A stretch of 64,000 nt of DNA from the NCBI GenBank assembly GCA_025617745.1, contig CM046868.1, forward strand, positions 23,365,608 through 23,429,607. The letters run 5' to 3'. Each line of letters starts with the position of its first letter. Position 1 is the stretch's first letter. Under the pieces are notes generated by a model. It was not told the origin of the DNA and searched no databases. It was given only the letters and a program-made list of their open reading frames with translations. This stretch comes from Heliocidaris erythrogramma. Its lineage: Eukaryota > Echinodermata > Echinoidea > Camarodonta > Echinometridae. This document shows, one piece after another, positions 1 through 10,440 of the stretch. A program made the translations under genes and the position numbers.

Positions 1-375
1 GCAAATTAGTTCATTCTGCGAGAATGAAGCAAGGGAACTGCTATCTTATTTCATGATGGTCTCTCAACTTGTATATTTCAGGACATAATTTAGTTAATCC
101 GACATCCGTTCTCCATTCAAGGACGGTCTTCTCCAAATCATTCTCATTAAATCAAACAATTTTATTGTCTTATCCCATAATCTACGACGCATCTGAACAT
201 TATATCAATCGAATAATTTACATTTCTTACCATAATTATTTATATATCTATTCAGCTATATTTTGAATTCCTCTTTAACAATTTTGACTATCACACCGAA
301 TGTAGATCATTGAGGAGAAAACTTTGGAGCATTCAGGACGCATATCCAAATGGCTTCCACCTAAACAATCATGAC
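1..375. other. unassigned AT-rich DNA
   Basis: No credible coding region, RNA gene or repeat unit was recognised. The short open frames here have no recognisable domain. Confidence 0.5.
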
Positions 376-379
376 AATA

Positions 380-700
380 GTAGCTCGGACAACTAAATAA
401 CCTGCTCATAGAAATCTACCCCCGGACAACTAGCCCATGCAAGGAAATTACCTCAGTACAAATACCCTCCCCCTTAAAAGTTACCCCTAGGACTGTCACC
501 CCTAATAATTACCCCTTACTAATGTACCCTAATTCGCCTCAGATAACGCACTTGGAGCAATTGAATACGGGGCAGTTGTCCGGGTGGTTCATGTAGAACA
601 TAGTTTTCCAAGGGGGTACTTGGTGGTGGGTAGTTATCTGGGATCTATCGTTCTTGGGGGAGTTGTCAGGAGGTCTATTTGTCTCGGGATAGTTTGCCAA
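380..700. repeat. degenerate inverted-repeat region with TTACCCC / CCGGACAACTA units
   Basis: The left part repeats variants of TTACCCCT and contains CCCGGACAACTAG (about 421-433). The right part carries the complement, for example GCAGTTGTCCGGGTG near 573-587, and GGGTAGTTATCTGGG near 628-642. The two halves could fold on each other imperfectly. It looks like an old foldback or MITE-type repeat, and no coding is visible. The boundaries are approximate. Confidence 0.45.
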
Positions 701-877
701 AGAGTGAGTTTTTCCCTGCGTTGATAGCGGATATTTGTCTTGGAATCTCCAGAAAGAATGATGGAAAAATCGTTATAACAATTACCCGAGAACGTATTTG
801 GCTCTTTTTGTAAGAAACAGTGAGAAATATAGTGCACTTATTAGAGAGATAAGGAGGCAATTTTCAGATTTGGAAAG

Positions 878-1032
878 GGGCACTTATCATGAGGGAAAGG
901 GCACTTATTAAAAAGGAAAAGGGGCACTTTTAGTAGTAAAAAGGCCACTTTTCAGAGAGAAAGTGGGCATTTTTTCAGATGTAAAATGGGCACTTTTGGG
1001 GTACTTGAAAAAGTGGGGGGGGGGGGGGGGGG
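878..1032 (+). repeat. degenerate GGGCACTT tandem repeat ending in an 18-nt poly-G tract
   Basis: About six copies of (G)GGGCACTT(A/T)T are separated by purine-rich spacers of roughly 15-25 nt, with GGCCACTTTT and GGGCATTTTT variants. The block ends in 18 consecutive G at 1015-1032, followed by GCACTG. It is a short diverged minisatellite. Confidence 0.6.
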
Positions 1033-1146
1033 CACTGCTGGTTGATTAATTGGTTTCAGCTTATAGATGTACTATTTATCTCATTGTCATTTTCCCATAA
1101 TAGATACCGTTTTAATCAGTATTAATAACAAATATGACATGAAAAT

Positions 1147-1334
1147 GAGAGAATAATGGTTGCGTAGCTTAAATCAATTAAAGTTCCCCAGAGCTGTCCT
1201 CCCTTTTTGATTTTTTTGCAAAGGTTGAAAAAATGTCTCCGCCGCGAATCGAACCCGGGTCGTTGGCTTAGAACACCAATGCCTTAACCACGAGACTTGC
1301 CGAAGCTGTTGTATATGTTATTTCCTTACAATTA
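1147..1334 (-). repeat. composite SINE with a tRNA-Arg-like head (family copy 1)
   Basis: Read on the minus strand, this starts with AATTGTAAGGAAATAACATA, runs into a 72-nt tRNA-like module (1235-1306), and continues into a body containing GGGAGGACAGCTCTGGGGAA and ending near TACGCAACCATTATTCTCTC. A (TA)n tract abuts the tRNA-side end. Related modules recur at 4171-4375, 22694-22843 and 52155-52258, so this is a dispersed family. It is a tRNA-derived SINE or a composite element; no protein is encoded. Confidence 0.65.
1235..1306 (-). tRNA. tRNA-Arg(TCT)-like SINE head, probably a pseudogene
   Basis: On the minus strand the 72 nt can be folded as a cloverleaf. The acceptor is GCTTCGG against CGGAGAC, with five of seven pairs when a wobble is allowed. 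The anticodon stem is TTGGT/GCCAA around loop GTTCTAA, with T33, anticodon TCT and A37. The T-loop is TTCGATT, inside the B-box-like GGTTCGATTCG. The A-box is close to GTGGTTAAGGC. The acceptor and T-stem mismatches, the absence of a T-run terminator directly after it and the repeat context argue for a SINE head and not a functional tRNA gene. Anticodon identity is inferred from the fold. Confidence 0.55.
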
Positions 1335-1345
1335 TATATATATAT

Positions 1346-2500
1346 AATTATACGCTTCTATTATATACAGTTATATATAATTTTTCAATACTATCTTCGC
1401 TACCATTATAGAGAGTGGAGCAAAAGGGGGGAAAACACCAATTGCAATGTCTTCAAATAAAATATGATGATAAACACGAAAGGCCCTAAATTAGAGCCTT
1501 GTGGAACGCTACATTTAATTTGTAGTATTTTTGTAAGGAGTACGAGGCCTTTTCCAATAATAATATAGCAGATGAATTTATAAAGCGTGTAATAGACCGG
1601 AGGTTCTTTCTATGCGTTAAACAAGGTAAGTACAACTAGAAAATGCCATTCATTCTTAAGTACTCTATTGCGTGCACAAATAAAGATCCCTTATCTTAAG
1701 ATCCAATGTAAGAGAGCATTACCTCACAACATCGCCAAAGCGCGGCCCTTGATCGTAGTTTATGACTTCGACAAAATAACATCGATTAAATTCTATTTAG
1801 ATTGGCACCTATTCGAATGTTTATTTGTCTGTCTCTGTCTTTCTCTCTTTAGTGTCGTTTCCATCAAATAAAAATAAACAAGGAGTGATAGACAGACGGA
1901 CAGACAGATACACAGCCAAGGATGATAATGATTATTGCTTTTATTATCATTGTCAAATCTATTAGCCGTCTAGGAAATATTTATGAATAGAAATGCAAAT
2001 ATTTGTGCTAATTCTAACGTTCACATATCCTCAAAGCCTCATGAATTTAGGACCCCTTAGTGTCAGTAAGCAGTAGTAAGAGAGTTTTATGTGGGGGTTA
2101 CAAGGTGTAAAGTTCGCTCTTTCATTAAACATAAAAGCGTAAGATATATTTATGACGGAGCAATGGACATCAACATTTCAGACATGATTTTCCTCGTCAG
2201 GTTCAAGCTTAAAGTTTATTCATAGTGCTGTTACTAGTAATTGTGATTATGTCTAGTCACCTTTTTGAAAGGCATAGCCAATTTTTTTATCTTGAGTGGT
2301 CCTGTAATCTTGCGCTCTTATAATTTACCATTTTTGAAGAAAATAGGTAACAAAGTGGTGGAGAAGGTGAATGGTAAGGAAAGAATCGTCTGCTTTAATA
2401 GACACAAAGGTAACACCCTTCTGGCGTTCAGACTAAATGTTGGAGGAATGGGGACAGGAGAAGGGATCTGATAAGACAAGCAAAGCAAGATATAATATTG
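1346..2500. other. unassigned DNA
   Basis: AT-rich and without recognisable genes. There are short TA-rich patches near 1338-1380 but no clear repeat boundaries. Confidence 0.5.
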
Positions 2501-2516
2501 TCAACAGCTTTGATAT

Positions 2517-2990
2517 CATGTCTTCATGTTGTGTAAAGAGAAAAATTAGCCAATCTGAAAAGTACTTTTTCAATATTTAGGTAATCAGTTTCTCTCTTTT
2601 GCTTTTAACTGCAAAGCTAATCGTACCTGCACTAGAAAATATTAAAGCAATGTAATTGTGTTCGATGTCTTCGTGTACTGTGAATAGGCAAACAAGCCGA
2701 TCTGGAAAATAAAAAAACACCTTTCATTTGAAATATTTCAGTAATAATTTTCTCTCTTTTCTTTTGAGCTGCAAGATAATTGTCCATGCACTATAAAGAG
2801 TAAACATTTGCCATTATGTTTCATGTCTTAGCTCATTGTGAACAGGCAAATAAGGCAATCTGTAACCAAAAAGAAAAGAAAATCATGTTTCAATATTTCA
2901 TCTGAGATTTTCTATCTTTACATTTGAGTGACAGCGATAATCGTCCTTGAACTAAAAAAATAGTAAAACATTTCCATTATGTTCATGTCT
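2517..2990 (+). repeat. three tandem copies of a ~155-bp repeat
   Basis: Units begin with CATGTCTT-like sequence near 2517, 2663 and 2822, with a partial fourth at 2984 (spacings about 146, 159 and 162). Each unit contains a TGTGAAxAGGCAAAxAAGxC-like segment, a TTTCAATATTT segment, TTTCTCTCTTTT, and a GATAATxGTCC segment, in the same order. The copies are clearly diverged. No conserved reading frame runs across the units. Confidence 0.75.
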
Positions 2991-2999
2991 TGCCAAAGG

Positions 3000-3957
3000 C
3001 ACAGCGTTCTCCTGTGATTGCAGAGTATGAAGATATATCAACCAAGAGATATAATGTTGCATTAGCGCTAAGTCATTGATAACCAGCAAACTCATTTTAT
3101 CTTTTACATACTATTCTCTTCCAAGAACATCAAACGCCATGTTCAAATTAAAATATGAAATTTAAAAAAAGCACTCTTCTGCTTTAACCGATGAATGTTT
3201 GGTTTTTTTTTTAAGAAAAGGGAGGGTGATCTGATCGAAGTTAAGTGAGTCATCATTTTGTCTTAGTTTTATCTTGACATGCATTAATGTATGGGCCTAA
3301 TCCTCGCCAATCTGTCGCTAATGGAATATTTAGCATAGGGAAATTGGGAGAGGAAACAATTTTTGCAATCATTTTGCCTCTGGTCAAAAAAAAAAATCCC
3401 CAATTTGTGATTATTATTATTATGACGATGGTAATGATGATAACGTATATCATTCTACCAAGTGGACGCCGTTAGCGAATGGATTCCCATCGTTACTTAT
3501 AGAATCCAGATTTGCAAGCGTGACGTGGAAACTCGAGTAATCTGATGGAAATCTCCAAAATGCAGCTTTTGCGATCTTACTCTGATAAAAATAATGATCT
3601 TAGAAATCATAATTATTTCGAAATATATGTATATATTTCTCTTTATTGCGATGAGTTGTATCTTTCTATATGCTGACGATTCGTTGTGGTTTTAGAAAAT
3701 ATGAAAAATTCCCAAGTAAAAAGTTTTATCTAACATTCTCAAGTTAATGGTAGAATTGTGCATTTATCTTTTCTGAGATGGTTAAAAGCCATATTGAGAA
3801 ATTTTTTTTCAGTGAAGTCATCGTTTAGTATGTCAAATGAGAATTCTGAATCTTTTTTCCAATCTGTTTTGTTTGTTTGTGTTCTTGCTCTTGTCCTCAA
3901 AAGTACAGGCCGCATTTAGCCGTATGTATATATATATATATATATATATAACTCTAT
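3000..3957. other. unassigned DNA
   Basis: No gene was recognised. A fourth, very degenerate copy of the preceding tandem unit may extend to about 3110. A (TA)n tract lies at 3926-3950. Confidence 0.45.
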
Positions 3958-4095
3958 ATGGTACCTTAGCAGGACAGTGCTTTGTTAGGAGCATTGTCTG
4001 AATGTCCTGCTAATGTCCGCGAGTGTCCTGCTAATGTACAGCAATGTATTGTGACGGAATAAACCTCATTGTTCACTGTCCCGCTAACGTACCAT
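3958..4095. mobile_element. small palindromic MITE-like element
   Basis: Imperfect terminal inverted repeats: ATGGTACCTTAGCAGGACAG at the left, and the complement of CTGTCCCGCTAACGTACCAT at the right end. The motif TGTCCTGCTAATGT occurs twice internally (near 4003-4016 and 4024-4037). The element sits between two (TA)n tracts. There is no coding capacity, consistent with a non-autonomous DNA transposon. Confidence 0.6.
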
Positions 4096-4105
4096 CCAGT
4101 GATAT

Positions 4106-4109
4106 ATGC

Positions 4110-4170
<61 letters not shown>
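4106..4170. repeat. (TA)n microsatellite
   Basis: An almost uninterrupted TA dinucleotide run between two dispersed repeats. Confidence 0.95.
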
Positions 4171-4173
<3 letters not shown>

Positions 4174-4375
4174 AGATATGGGAATGAAGGAATAAGGGTT
4201 GCGTAGCTTGAATCAAAGTTCGCCCAGAGCTATCCTCCCCTTTTTTGTGAATATTTTGCAAATTATAATAAAAATGCCCCCCCAAAAAAAAATAGGGGGG
4301 GGGAGGACATTTCTCACAATCATATTATTTCCACGAGAGTTGACAAAGCTGTTGTATATGTTATTTCCTTACAGT
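4171..4375 (-). repeat. composite SINE-like repeat (family copy 2), lacking most of the tRNA head
   Basis: Shares GGTTGCGTAGCTT and AGAGCTATCCTCCCC with copy 1 in the same order and orientation. It ends with the CCACGAGAGTTGACAAAGCT / GTTGTATATGTTATTTCCTT module. Only the 5' part of the tRNA-like head is left; the anticodon and B-box half is replaced by a C7A8-like and G-rich stretch. The copy is bracketed by (TA)n on both sides. Confidence 0.65.
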
Positions 4376-4395
4376 TATATATATATATATTTGTG

Positions 4396-4755
4396 TGTAG
4401 ATTTCTCTCAAATTGCATTATAACTGAACTACTAAGGATTACATTTTAATTCCTCATGAGAAGACTATTAATCGATGTTTATATGGTCCGTTACGAGCAA
4501 ACCCCGATGCCGCTTCATAAATAGATAAACTGTAGACAATTAAAATACGAAAGGCAGATGAAAACGTGAGAAGACAGGATGAGAGAAGTTTGAGCTCTTA
4601 CGATATAAGGATAAATGGATGGAAAGGATTGTGTTGGAGGAACCCGAATGAGAAGAAGGAATACTTCCCGGTCGCGAGGGAACTATATAACATCAAAAGA
4701 TTCACGCACTGCGAACGTTTAAAAAGACACTTAAAACAATAGCATTAAGAGTCTT
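4396..4755. other. unassigned DNA
   Basis: No gene or repeat recognised. Confidence 0.45.
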
Positions 4756-4759
4756 TTGC

Positions 4760-4941
4760 GTGTGTGTGTGTGTAATTGGGTTTTTACAGACGTGTATCAA
4801 TCAGATATAATTATTTACGTCTGGGACCGACCTTTAACGTCACCATCCGAAAGACGTGACTCAGTCTCGAACCTGGGTCCGCCGAATCAGTTTATAACTT
4901 CCACTGGTAGCTGGATTACAGGCGCACGCCACAACGCCCAG
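4760..4941 (-). repeat. SINE with a 7SL/SRP-RNA-like head
   Basis: On the minus strand the head (4901-4941) reads CTGGGCGTTGTGGCGTGCGC followed by CTGTAATCCAGCTAC. This closely matches the 5' Alu domain of metazoan 7SL RNA, including the conserved TGTAAT. A B-box-like GGTTCGAGACT follows at 4863-4873. The body has GATGGTGACGTTAAAGGTCG then GTCCC (4823-4848) and a short hairpin CAGACGT/ACGTCTG (4797-4823), and the copy ends in T/A-rich sequence and a (CA)n tail. This is head-body-tail SINE architecture. The 7SL match is judged by eye from knowledge of the family; a chance tRNA-type head is the alternative. Confidence 0.5.
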
Positions 4942-5194
4942 TTCTTTTGCGTAGGGAGAGGTTTCATTTTTACAGTCGAAAGCCCATGGTTTTGTGTGAA
5001 ATTCATCAGCGTTTATTAGCCCGGCAAAGCGAGAAGTAAGACTACAATAAAAGGAAAGATATGTGATCGGTTTAATCCTACGCTTTTTGTGTTCGGAGGA
5101 ACGAACGTAATGAAGGCGATCTTTACGGTCAATAACAGCACTTGAAGCAAAGCCAGCAAATATGCAAGGGATGGTTATCATTCTTCTTCTTTCT

Positions 5195-5242
5195 CTTTCT
5201 TTCTTTTTTTTTTTTGGGGGGGGTGGGGGTGGGGCGGGGGCT
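5195..5242 (+). repeat. pyrimidine run followed by poly-T and G-rich run
   Basis: A CTTTCTTTC tract passes into poly-T, then GGGGGGTGGGGGTGGGGC. Low complexity. Confidence 0.8.
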
Positions 5243-5245
5243 GTA

Positions 5246-6750
5246 GTCTTGATACATGTTGGCCTCTAAACTTGCATTCACTAGTAACATCGATTGGCTT
5301 TAAATAAAATTAATTCATTATTCATGAATTTCGAGAAACTTTTTCTTACATATAAAAGGAATATGAAACTCAATTGTTGCCATATTTGTTGCCATATTAG
5401 GAATGTACATGACTAATTCTGATATCTTTTTAATCGCTTACGTTTATATTTCTTTTAAGTCTGAATAACGATATTTTTGCTATACTTAAAAAATCTGTTA
5501 TTGTAGTGTCTGAATTCCATTACATGTATTCATTATTTTTATCTATTTTCATTAGTACGTTTATCTTTTGATCAATACTACCAACTGAATTTTTGTTTAT
5601 CGTTATATCGTAGTCCTTAAAGGATTAACTTTCTGTTTGGTGAAAGATGAAGCCAATCGCTATACAATGCTTGAGCATCAGTGCTGCCCCTAAAGATTGA
5701 AATCCTATGCAGATTCCGCAGACTGCTGAAAAAAAGGTAAATATGCGTGTCACTACACATGGTAAGGCTGATACGGAATACACACAAACAATAACGATAA
5801 TAGGGTTATAATGTTGTTAAATGCCTCAAAACGTTATCGGCTTCGAAACCATGGGTAAACTCATAACTTTCCTGACTTCTCTTTACATTTCATCATACCT
5901 GTTTGATATTATTGTTTCAGATTTTAGTCCCTTGTTTGTGCACCTCAGGGAGAAGGTATTTCTAAAACACTTCCTTTTACCATAATTCATCTTTATCTCT
6001 CTTCCAAATCGCAAATCAATCCTCCATTCTCATAATCATCAAAATCGCTCAAATTTGTCCCTCGTGATTTGGGATTTGAAGGGAAAGCAAAGCCTAATGT
6101 CAAGGAACATGTCAGTGCAGTCATCCGGAGTTTATGTAGTATGAAATTGGAAGTGACTTAGGTTACAGAGAATAATAACTGCAGCAGCCAGAGAGGGGGC
6201 GCGGACGACAAAACACGTGCGAAACGGTGGTGACATGTGCCGGAAGTAATAGACAAATAAATAGATGTACCAAAGTTCTTTATGGGAAACCATATATATC
6301 CATACTAAGTTGGATTGAATGGCAGCAGAAAATCTGCCAGTAAGTGAAAGTTTATGAAAACCGGAATTGGAGAGGTATGATTTTTTTTTTAAATATTAAG
6401 ATCACTAACGATGAACACCACCAATCGGCCAATCGTTGTTTCTGTTGTCATACATATACATGGATTTCTTATCCATTACATAAGAAGATAAAATAAGAAT
6501 ATCAGATTTGTAATATTTTGATGATGGACACCAACCTATATCATTTCATATCACGTGTAACATATTCACAAATGACATCACACGTCAAATCGAATGCCAA
6601 TAGTGGGTTTTTCTATGATCTTAACTATAAAAAGTTCATAAATTTCTCTTACTTTTTGTGTGACTTGTCTCAAACAATAAATACATGTAGTCTATTTTCT
6701 GATTTTTTGTTTTCTTCCACTCAGGTCATCTTGATTATACTAGATGTTTA
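5246..6750. other. unassigned DNA
   Basis: No gene or clear repeat. The composition is ordinary AT-rich intergenic sequence. Confidence 0.5.
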
Positions 6751-6754
6751 TAAC

Positions 6755-6932
6755 ATTTATGTATTCAATATGTATTTGATTATGTATTCAGTTATGAATT
6801 CATTTATGTATTCAAATATGTATTCAAATATGTATTCAAGTATGAATTCAATCATGATTCGATTATGACTGTATTGAATTATGTAGTCAATTATGTACGC
6901 AATTATGTATTCGATTATGCATTCAACAAATA
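6755..6932 (+). repeat. 12-bp minisatellite, TATGTATTCAAT
   Basis: About 14 degenerate copies of TATG(T/A)ATTCA(A/G)T occur, with variants such as TATGAATTCATT and TATGTAGTCAAT. Part of it stays open and reads as Met-Tyr-Ser-Asn/Ser repeats, but this follows from the repeat period being divisible by three and is not evidence of a gene. Confidence 0.8.
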
Positions 6933-7017
6933 TAATTATGTACTTTGTATGAGATCTGTACCTTTCCGAAAAAAAATGTAAATTATGTTAAAAATGATGC
7001 AGAAACCAATAAATCAA

Positions 7018-7060
7018 ATAAAACAAATTCAATTCAAATCAAATCAAATCAAATCAAATT
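7018..7060 (+). repeat. (AAATC)n-type microsatellite
   Basis: AATTCAAATC followed by several TCAAA/AATCA repeats. Confidence 0.85.
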
Positions 7061-7061
7061 T

Positions 7062-7630
7062 GAAGAATACGATACGTGTGGGTGCGCGCGCGTGAGTGTG
7101 GTTGTGTATATATTTATGAGTTGCATAATGATAGATGTAGATGGTATAGTTACAATCTTTCTATATCACCATGGTAACTGAATTTAGAAGACATGAAAAG
7201 AAGTTAGGAGGGTGGGAATAGACCGACGAAGAAAATGCAAACAGGATAAGAAATGTTGAAGAAAAATAGACCATCCCGTAAAGAAGAAGAGGTAAACACC
7301 TAAAAAGTAAGACGATGTTAAAATGACCAAGATGACAACAATTACCTATATGGACCGTAATGAAGATGAAATCAAAATCAGCACTGTCGATGAGTAAAAT
7401 GCAAAAAAAAATAAATATTTGCATCGCTTACTGACTTTTGTCTGCAGAAAGAATAGAGGTAACATTTTTTATTTCATTTTATATTATTATAACCACTGAT
7501 TGGCACAACATGCGCATTCCCTTCTCACTGTTTATAGGCACTGTTTCTCTGTTGGTCTATCTGTTTCCTTCTTTCACCTTTACTTATTCATTCAACCCAC
7601 CGTTTATTGTTGGATAGTTACTGCGCTTTA

Positions 7631-7666
<36 letters not shown>

Positions 7667-9325
7667 CATCATCATTATCCAACTTGATATACTGCAATCA
7701 TTCTTTCATCTACGAATAGAAAACTATACAATTGGCAAGAGGGTAACTCATTTTTCATCACTATATTCTGCCAACTTTTTTGTCCGAGGTCCTTTTGGTG
7801 GTTTGGGGACCCTTCGAGTTGACAGATAGATAGAGATACTTGAAGATAAGATGGTTAAACCTAATACCACTCATGTATTTTCTCCGTCACCTCTTACCTC
7901 ATTTCCAAAATAGTGACAGATTTTTATAAATGTCCGGAAAGTTGTTTCCTGTTACTGAAGTCTTGAAGGTATCAATTACACTTCATTTATATATCTGGGT
8001 TTTATTTATTATGCTGTTCCAGCGTTTTTGTCTTGTTTTCTTTCTTGGTTTTATTTTGCTTTACATTTTGCTTTTAATCTTTGTTTTGTTTTCGTTTTGT
8101 ATACAACCAAGCTAGAGTTATGTGGACTGGAAGATGGTCAGGACAAACACGTACTGAGTTAGAGACGACCTTATACGTTTCTTCGTCACTTCCCCAAAAC
8201 TCAACATGAAAAAAAAAATGTTTGCGTGACAATTTTTTTTTCTTTAACACGCTGAACGTCGGTATTTTAAAAATTAGCACATGGTCATAATTGCATATCT
8301 GAACACCTTAATATGGAATCATACTAAATGCAGCCTCCTTTCATTTTCAATTGAATATATTAATGGTAATTTACATAGATAGAAAACAATAATTAATACG
8401 ACCATGGATCATATTACTTAGTACAGTGTTATTCATCATACATAACTACAATAATATAGAATAATATATGTGTTTTACTCAAGATATAGGGGTAAATATA
8501 GACTTATTTTGATATTTCTTATATATTAAACCTTTTTTAGGCGAGAATCTAACTGCTCCAGAAATCATGTGTTTTCTACTATCCCACATCTTGAATAGGT
8601 TATCTATTATTAACGTGCCACTGTTTATTAGATATGCTTAAGCGGTAAGTATCGAATGATACAATAGATCATCATAAGTGATTTATCTAACTTAAATTTC
8701 ATTTGGGTTTCGAAATCAACATTCAAGTATTTGGAGAGACCGCACAGCAGGTGGATTCGTTGTTATATGTATACATGTTATTTTTGTGTACCTGGCATAT
8801 GCATGGTCTACTTCCATTGATAAAGTTCCTAAAGCATGGATGTGTGGCTGGTGAAGATAAAAAGATACATTTTCAATTGACACAACATCATTTCCTCACC
8901 AGTAGATTACTAACCCATCTGATAGCGATTGCCGCTTTGAGGATCTAAGATGTAATTCCTATCGATTGTATTTGTCTTTATATTGCTTTGATTACATTTG
9001 AAAGGATTTAAGTGTAAAACAGATCGTTTTTTTTAGTTTACATGATTTATATGAAGTGGAAATGGTGCCTTACAAAGGTATATTTAATTATTTGGGGAAT
9101 GAGGGAAATACCTCAGCGTAAAAAGAATAAACAGATGCAAAAAGATTTTCTGTAAAGTTCCCTCGACTGATCATTTTAAAAGCATTTTCGCATAATGTAG
9201 CATATGCAATTACTCACATTGCAAAGCTTATCCCATCTTTGTCGCTCCTTAAGATGTTATTTTGAAGAGAAATTTGTAGATCTTTTTACTGTATTATATT
9301 CAGTTTTTAAATAACGTATACAAAG
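7062..9325. other. unassigned DNA with one (ATT)n tract
   Basis: No gene recognised. A trinucleotide ATT/ATC run lies at about 7630-7677. The open frames are short and low-complexity. Confidence 0.5.
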
Positions 9326-9329
9326 GGAT

Positions 9330-9996
9330 TCTGATAAGCCAACACAAAAAATTCAAGAATCATTGTTGGGGCAAATCCGCTAACTCCGACTGTGCAGGTT
9401 TTTAATCGTATTCAATGGGTGCCAGTTGGAAAAAGGTGGATATTCCACAAATGTAAAATGGTGTATCATGAATTGAGTGATGTTGGCCCATCGTACCTAG
9501 CAAATTTGTTTACTACATCACAGTCTGTTCATGACCATAGAACCCGTAATAATACAAACCCAGGACTTAATTGCCCTACCTCGTACCGGAACTCAAATGG
9601 GAAAACTTTCTTTTTCCCACGAAGGTGCCTAATGATGTAACCAGCTACCGTATTCTATTAGAATGCTCAATCAAAACACACATTTGCTATTAAATCTGTA
9701 TTGGAGGATAGTTTAAGTATATCAATTATTAATTTTCTCCTGTTCTGCCTTGGAAAATTTCAATTTTTCCTTGAATGTTCACAGGTAGCACTGAGTATGC
9801 TGGTCTAATATTATTTCCAATTTCATTTCGCGTTGTAATGAAGGAAAGTAATCTTTCTATTGCTATGTCATGTATATTCAATGTTTGCTTATGTATGTAT
9901 AATTTACACAGGGCCTCTTAGAAGAACAGTTATCTAATTGAAAGAGTTACCCTGTTTAAACAAACAAATAAATAAATAAATGAATAAATAAATTTA
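9330..9996 (+). pseudogene. 3' end of a decayed non-LTR retrotransposon (LINE)
   Basis: The frame at 9392-9640 contains segments typical of the C-terminal tail of CR1/L2/jockey-group reverse transcriptase proteins: RIQWVPVGKRWIFHKCKMVY, then GPSYLANLF, VHDHRTRN and a GKTFFFPR block. The frame is broken: the preceding KIQESLLGQIR-like stretch is in a different frame and meets a stop. Downstream there is an AT-rich 3' region with TTACCCTGTTTAAACAAAC, then a short tandem tail of AAATA units at 9960-9995, as expected for the 3' end of this LINE group. The fragment is 5'-truncated and cannot move. The clade is uncertain. Confidence 0.6.
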
Positions 9997-10068
9997 TATA
10001 ACAAAATATACAAATACATCCTTTAGTAATAATGTAAGCAGCAATATCATAATTTATACATGTGCGTG

Positions 10069-10071
<3 letters not shown>

Positions 10072-10132
<61 letters not shown>
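10072..10132. repeat. (TA)n microsatellite, insertion site of the Tc1 element
   Basis: A TA run directly abuts the left end of the Tc1-type transposon. It continues after the right end at 11800-11815, so the transposon appears to have landed inside one TA microsatellite. Confidence 0.9.
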
Positions 10133-10135
<3 letters not shown>

Positions 10136-10157
10136 TGTTGGTCATAAAGGTGGAATA
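10133..10157 (+). repeat. left terminal inverted repeat of the Tc1-type element
   Basis: Starts CACTGTTGGTCATAAAGGTG and pairs with 11775-11799 with two mismatches. It lies immediately after the TA target. Confidence 0.9.
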
Positions 10158-10314
10158 AAATATTTTTGAATAAAAATCGACAGTTTTGTTGGTATTTGAA
10201 AGGCTACGCGTAGACAAAATGGTAATTGAGTGATTACATAATGTTTCCCCATTACACAGGTGACATTATAACATGATAAATTTGGATTACGTAATAAATT
10301 CTTTTGTTGTAGAC

Positions 10315-10322
10315 TATAAAAG
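10315..10322 (+). promoter_or_regulatory. TATA box of the transposase gene
   Basis: TATAAAAG lies inside the transposon, about 120 bp before the preferred start codon and after the left terminal repeat. Placement and sequence fit a Pol II core promoter. Confidence 0.55.
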
Positions 10323-10440
10323 CCTATGCATATGATATTCTGTCCCTTTCCCTGTTTTAGCACTGTGTATAAGAAGGTTGCATTTTTTCGAGTTCCTTGT
10401 ACCGTTTGAAATAAAAATCGGTAGAGACGTTCGCTGGACT

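Noticed and set aside
4901-4941. Human Alu contamination
   Set aside because: Only about 40 bp resemble Alu/7SL. The rest of the element (GACGTTAAAGG body, hairpin, CA tail) is not Alu, and the flanks are normal host DNA.
4861-5181. Minus-strand 106-residue frame with a VVACACNPATSGS-like segment
   Set aside because: This phrase is the translation of the 7SL/Alu-type SINE head, not a protein-coding gene.
6518-6868. 116-residue frame ending in Met-Tyr-Ser-Asn repeats
   Set aside because: The repeat part is the 12-bp minisatellite, whose period keeps the frame open by arithmetic.
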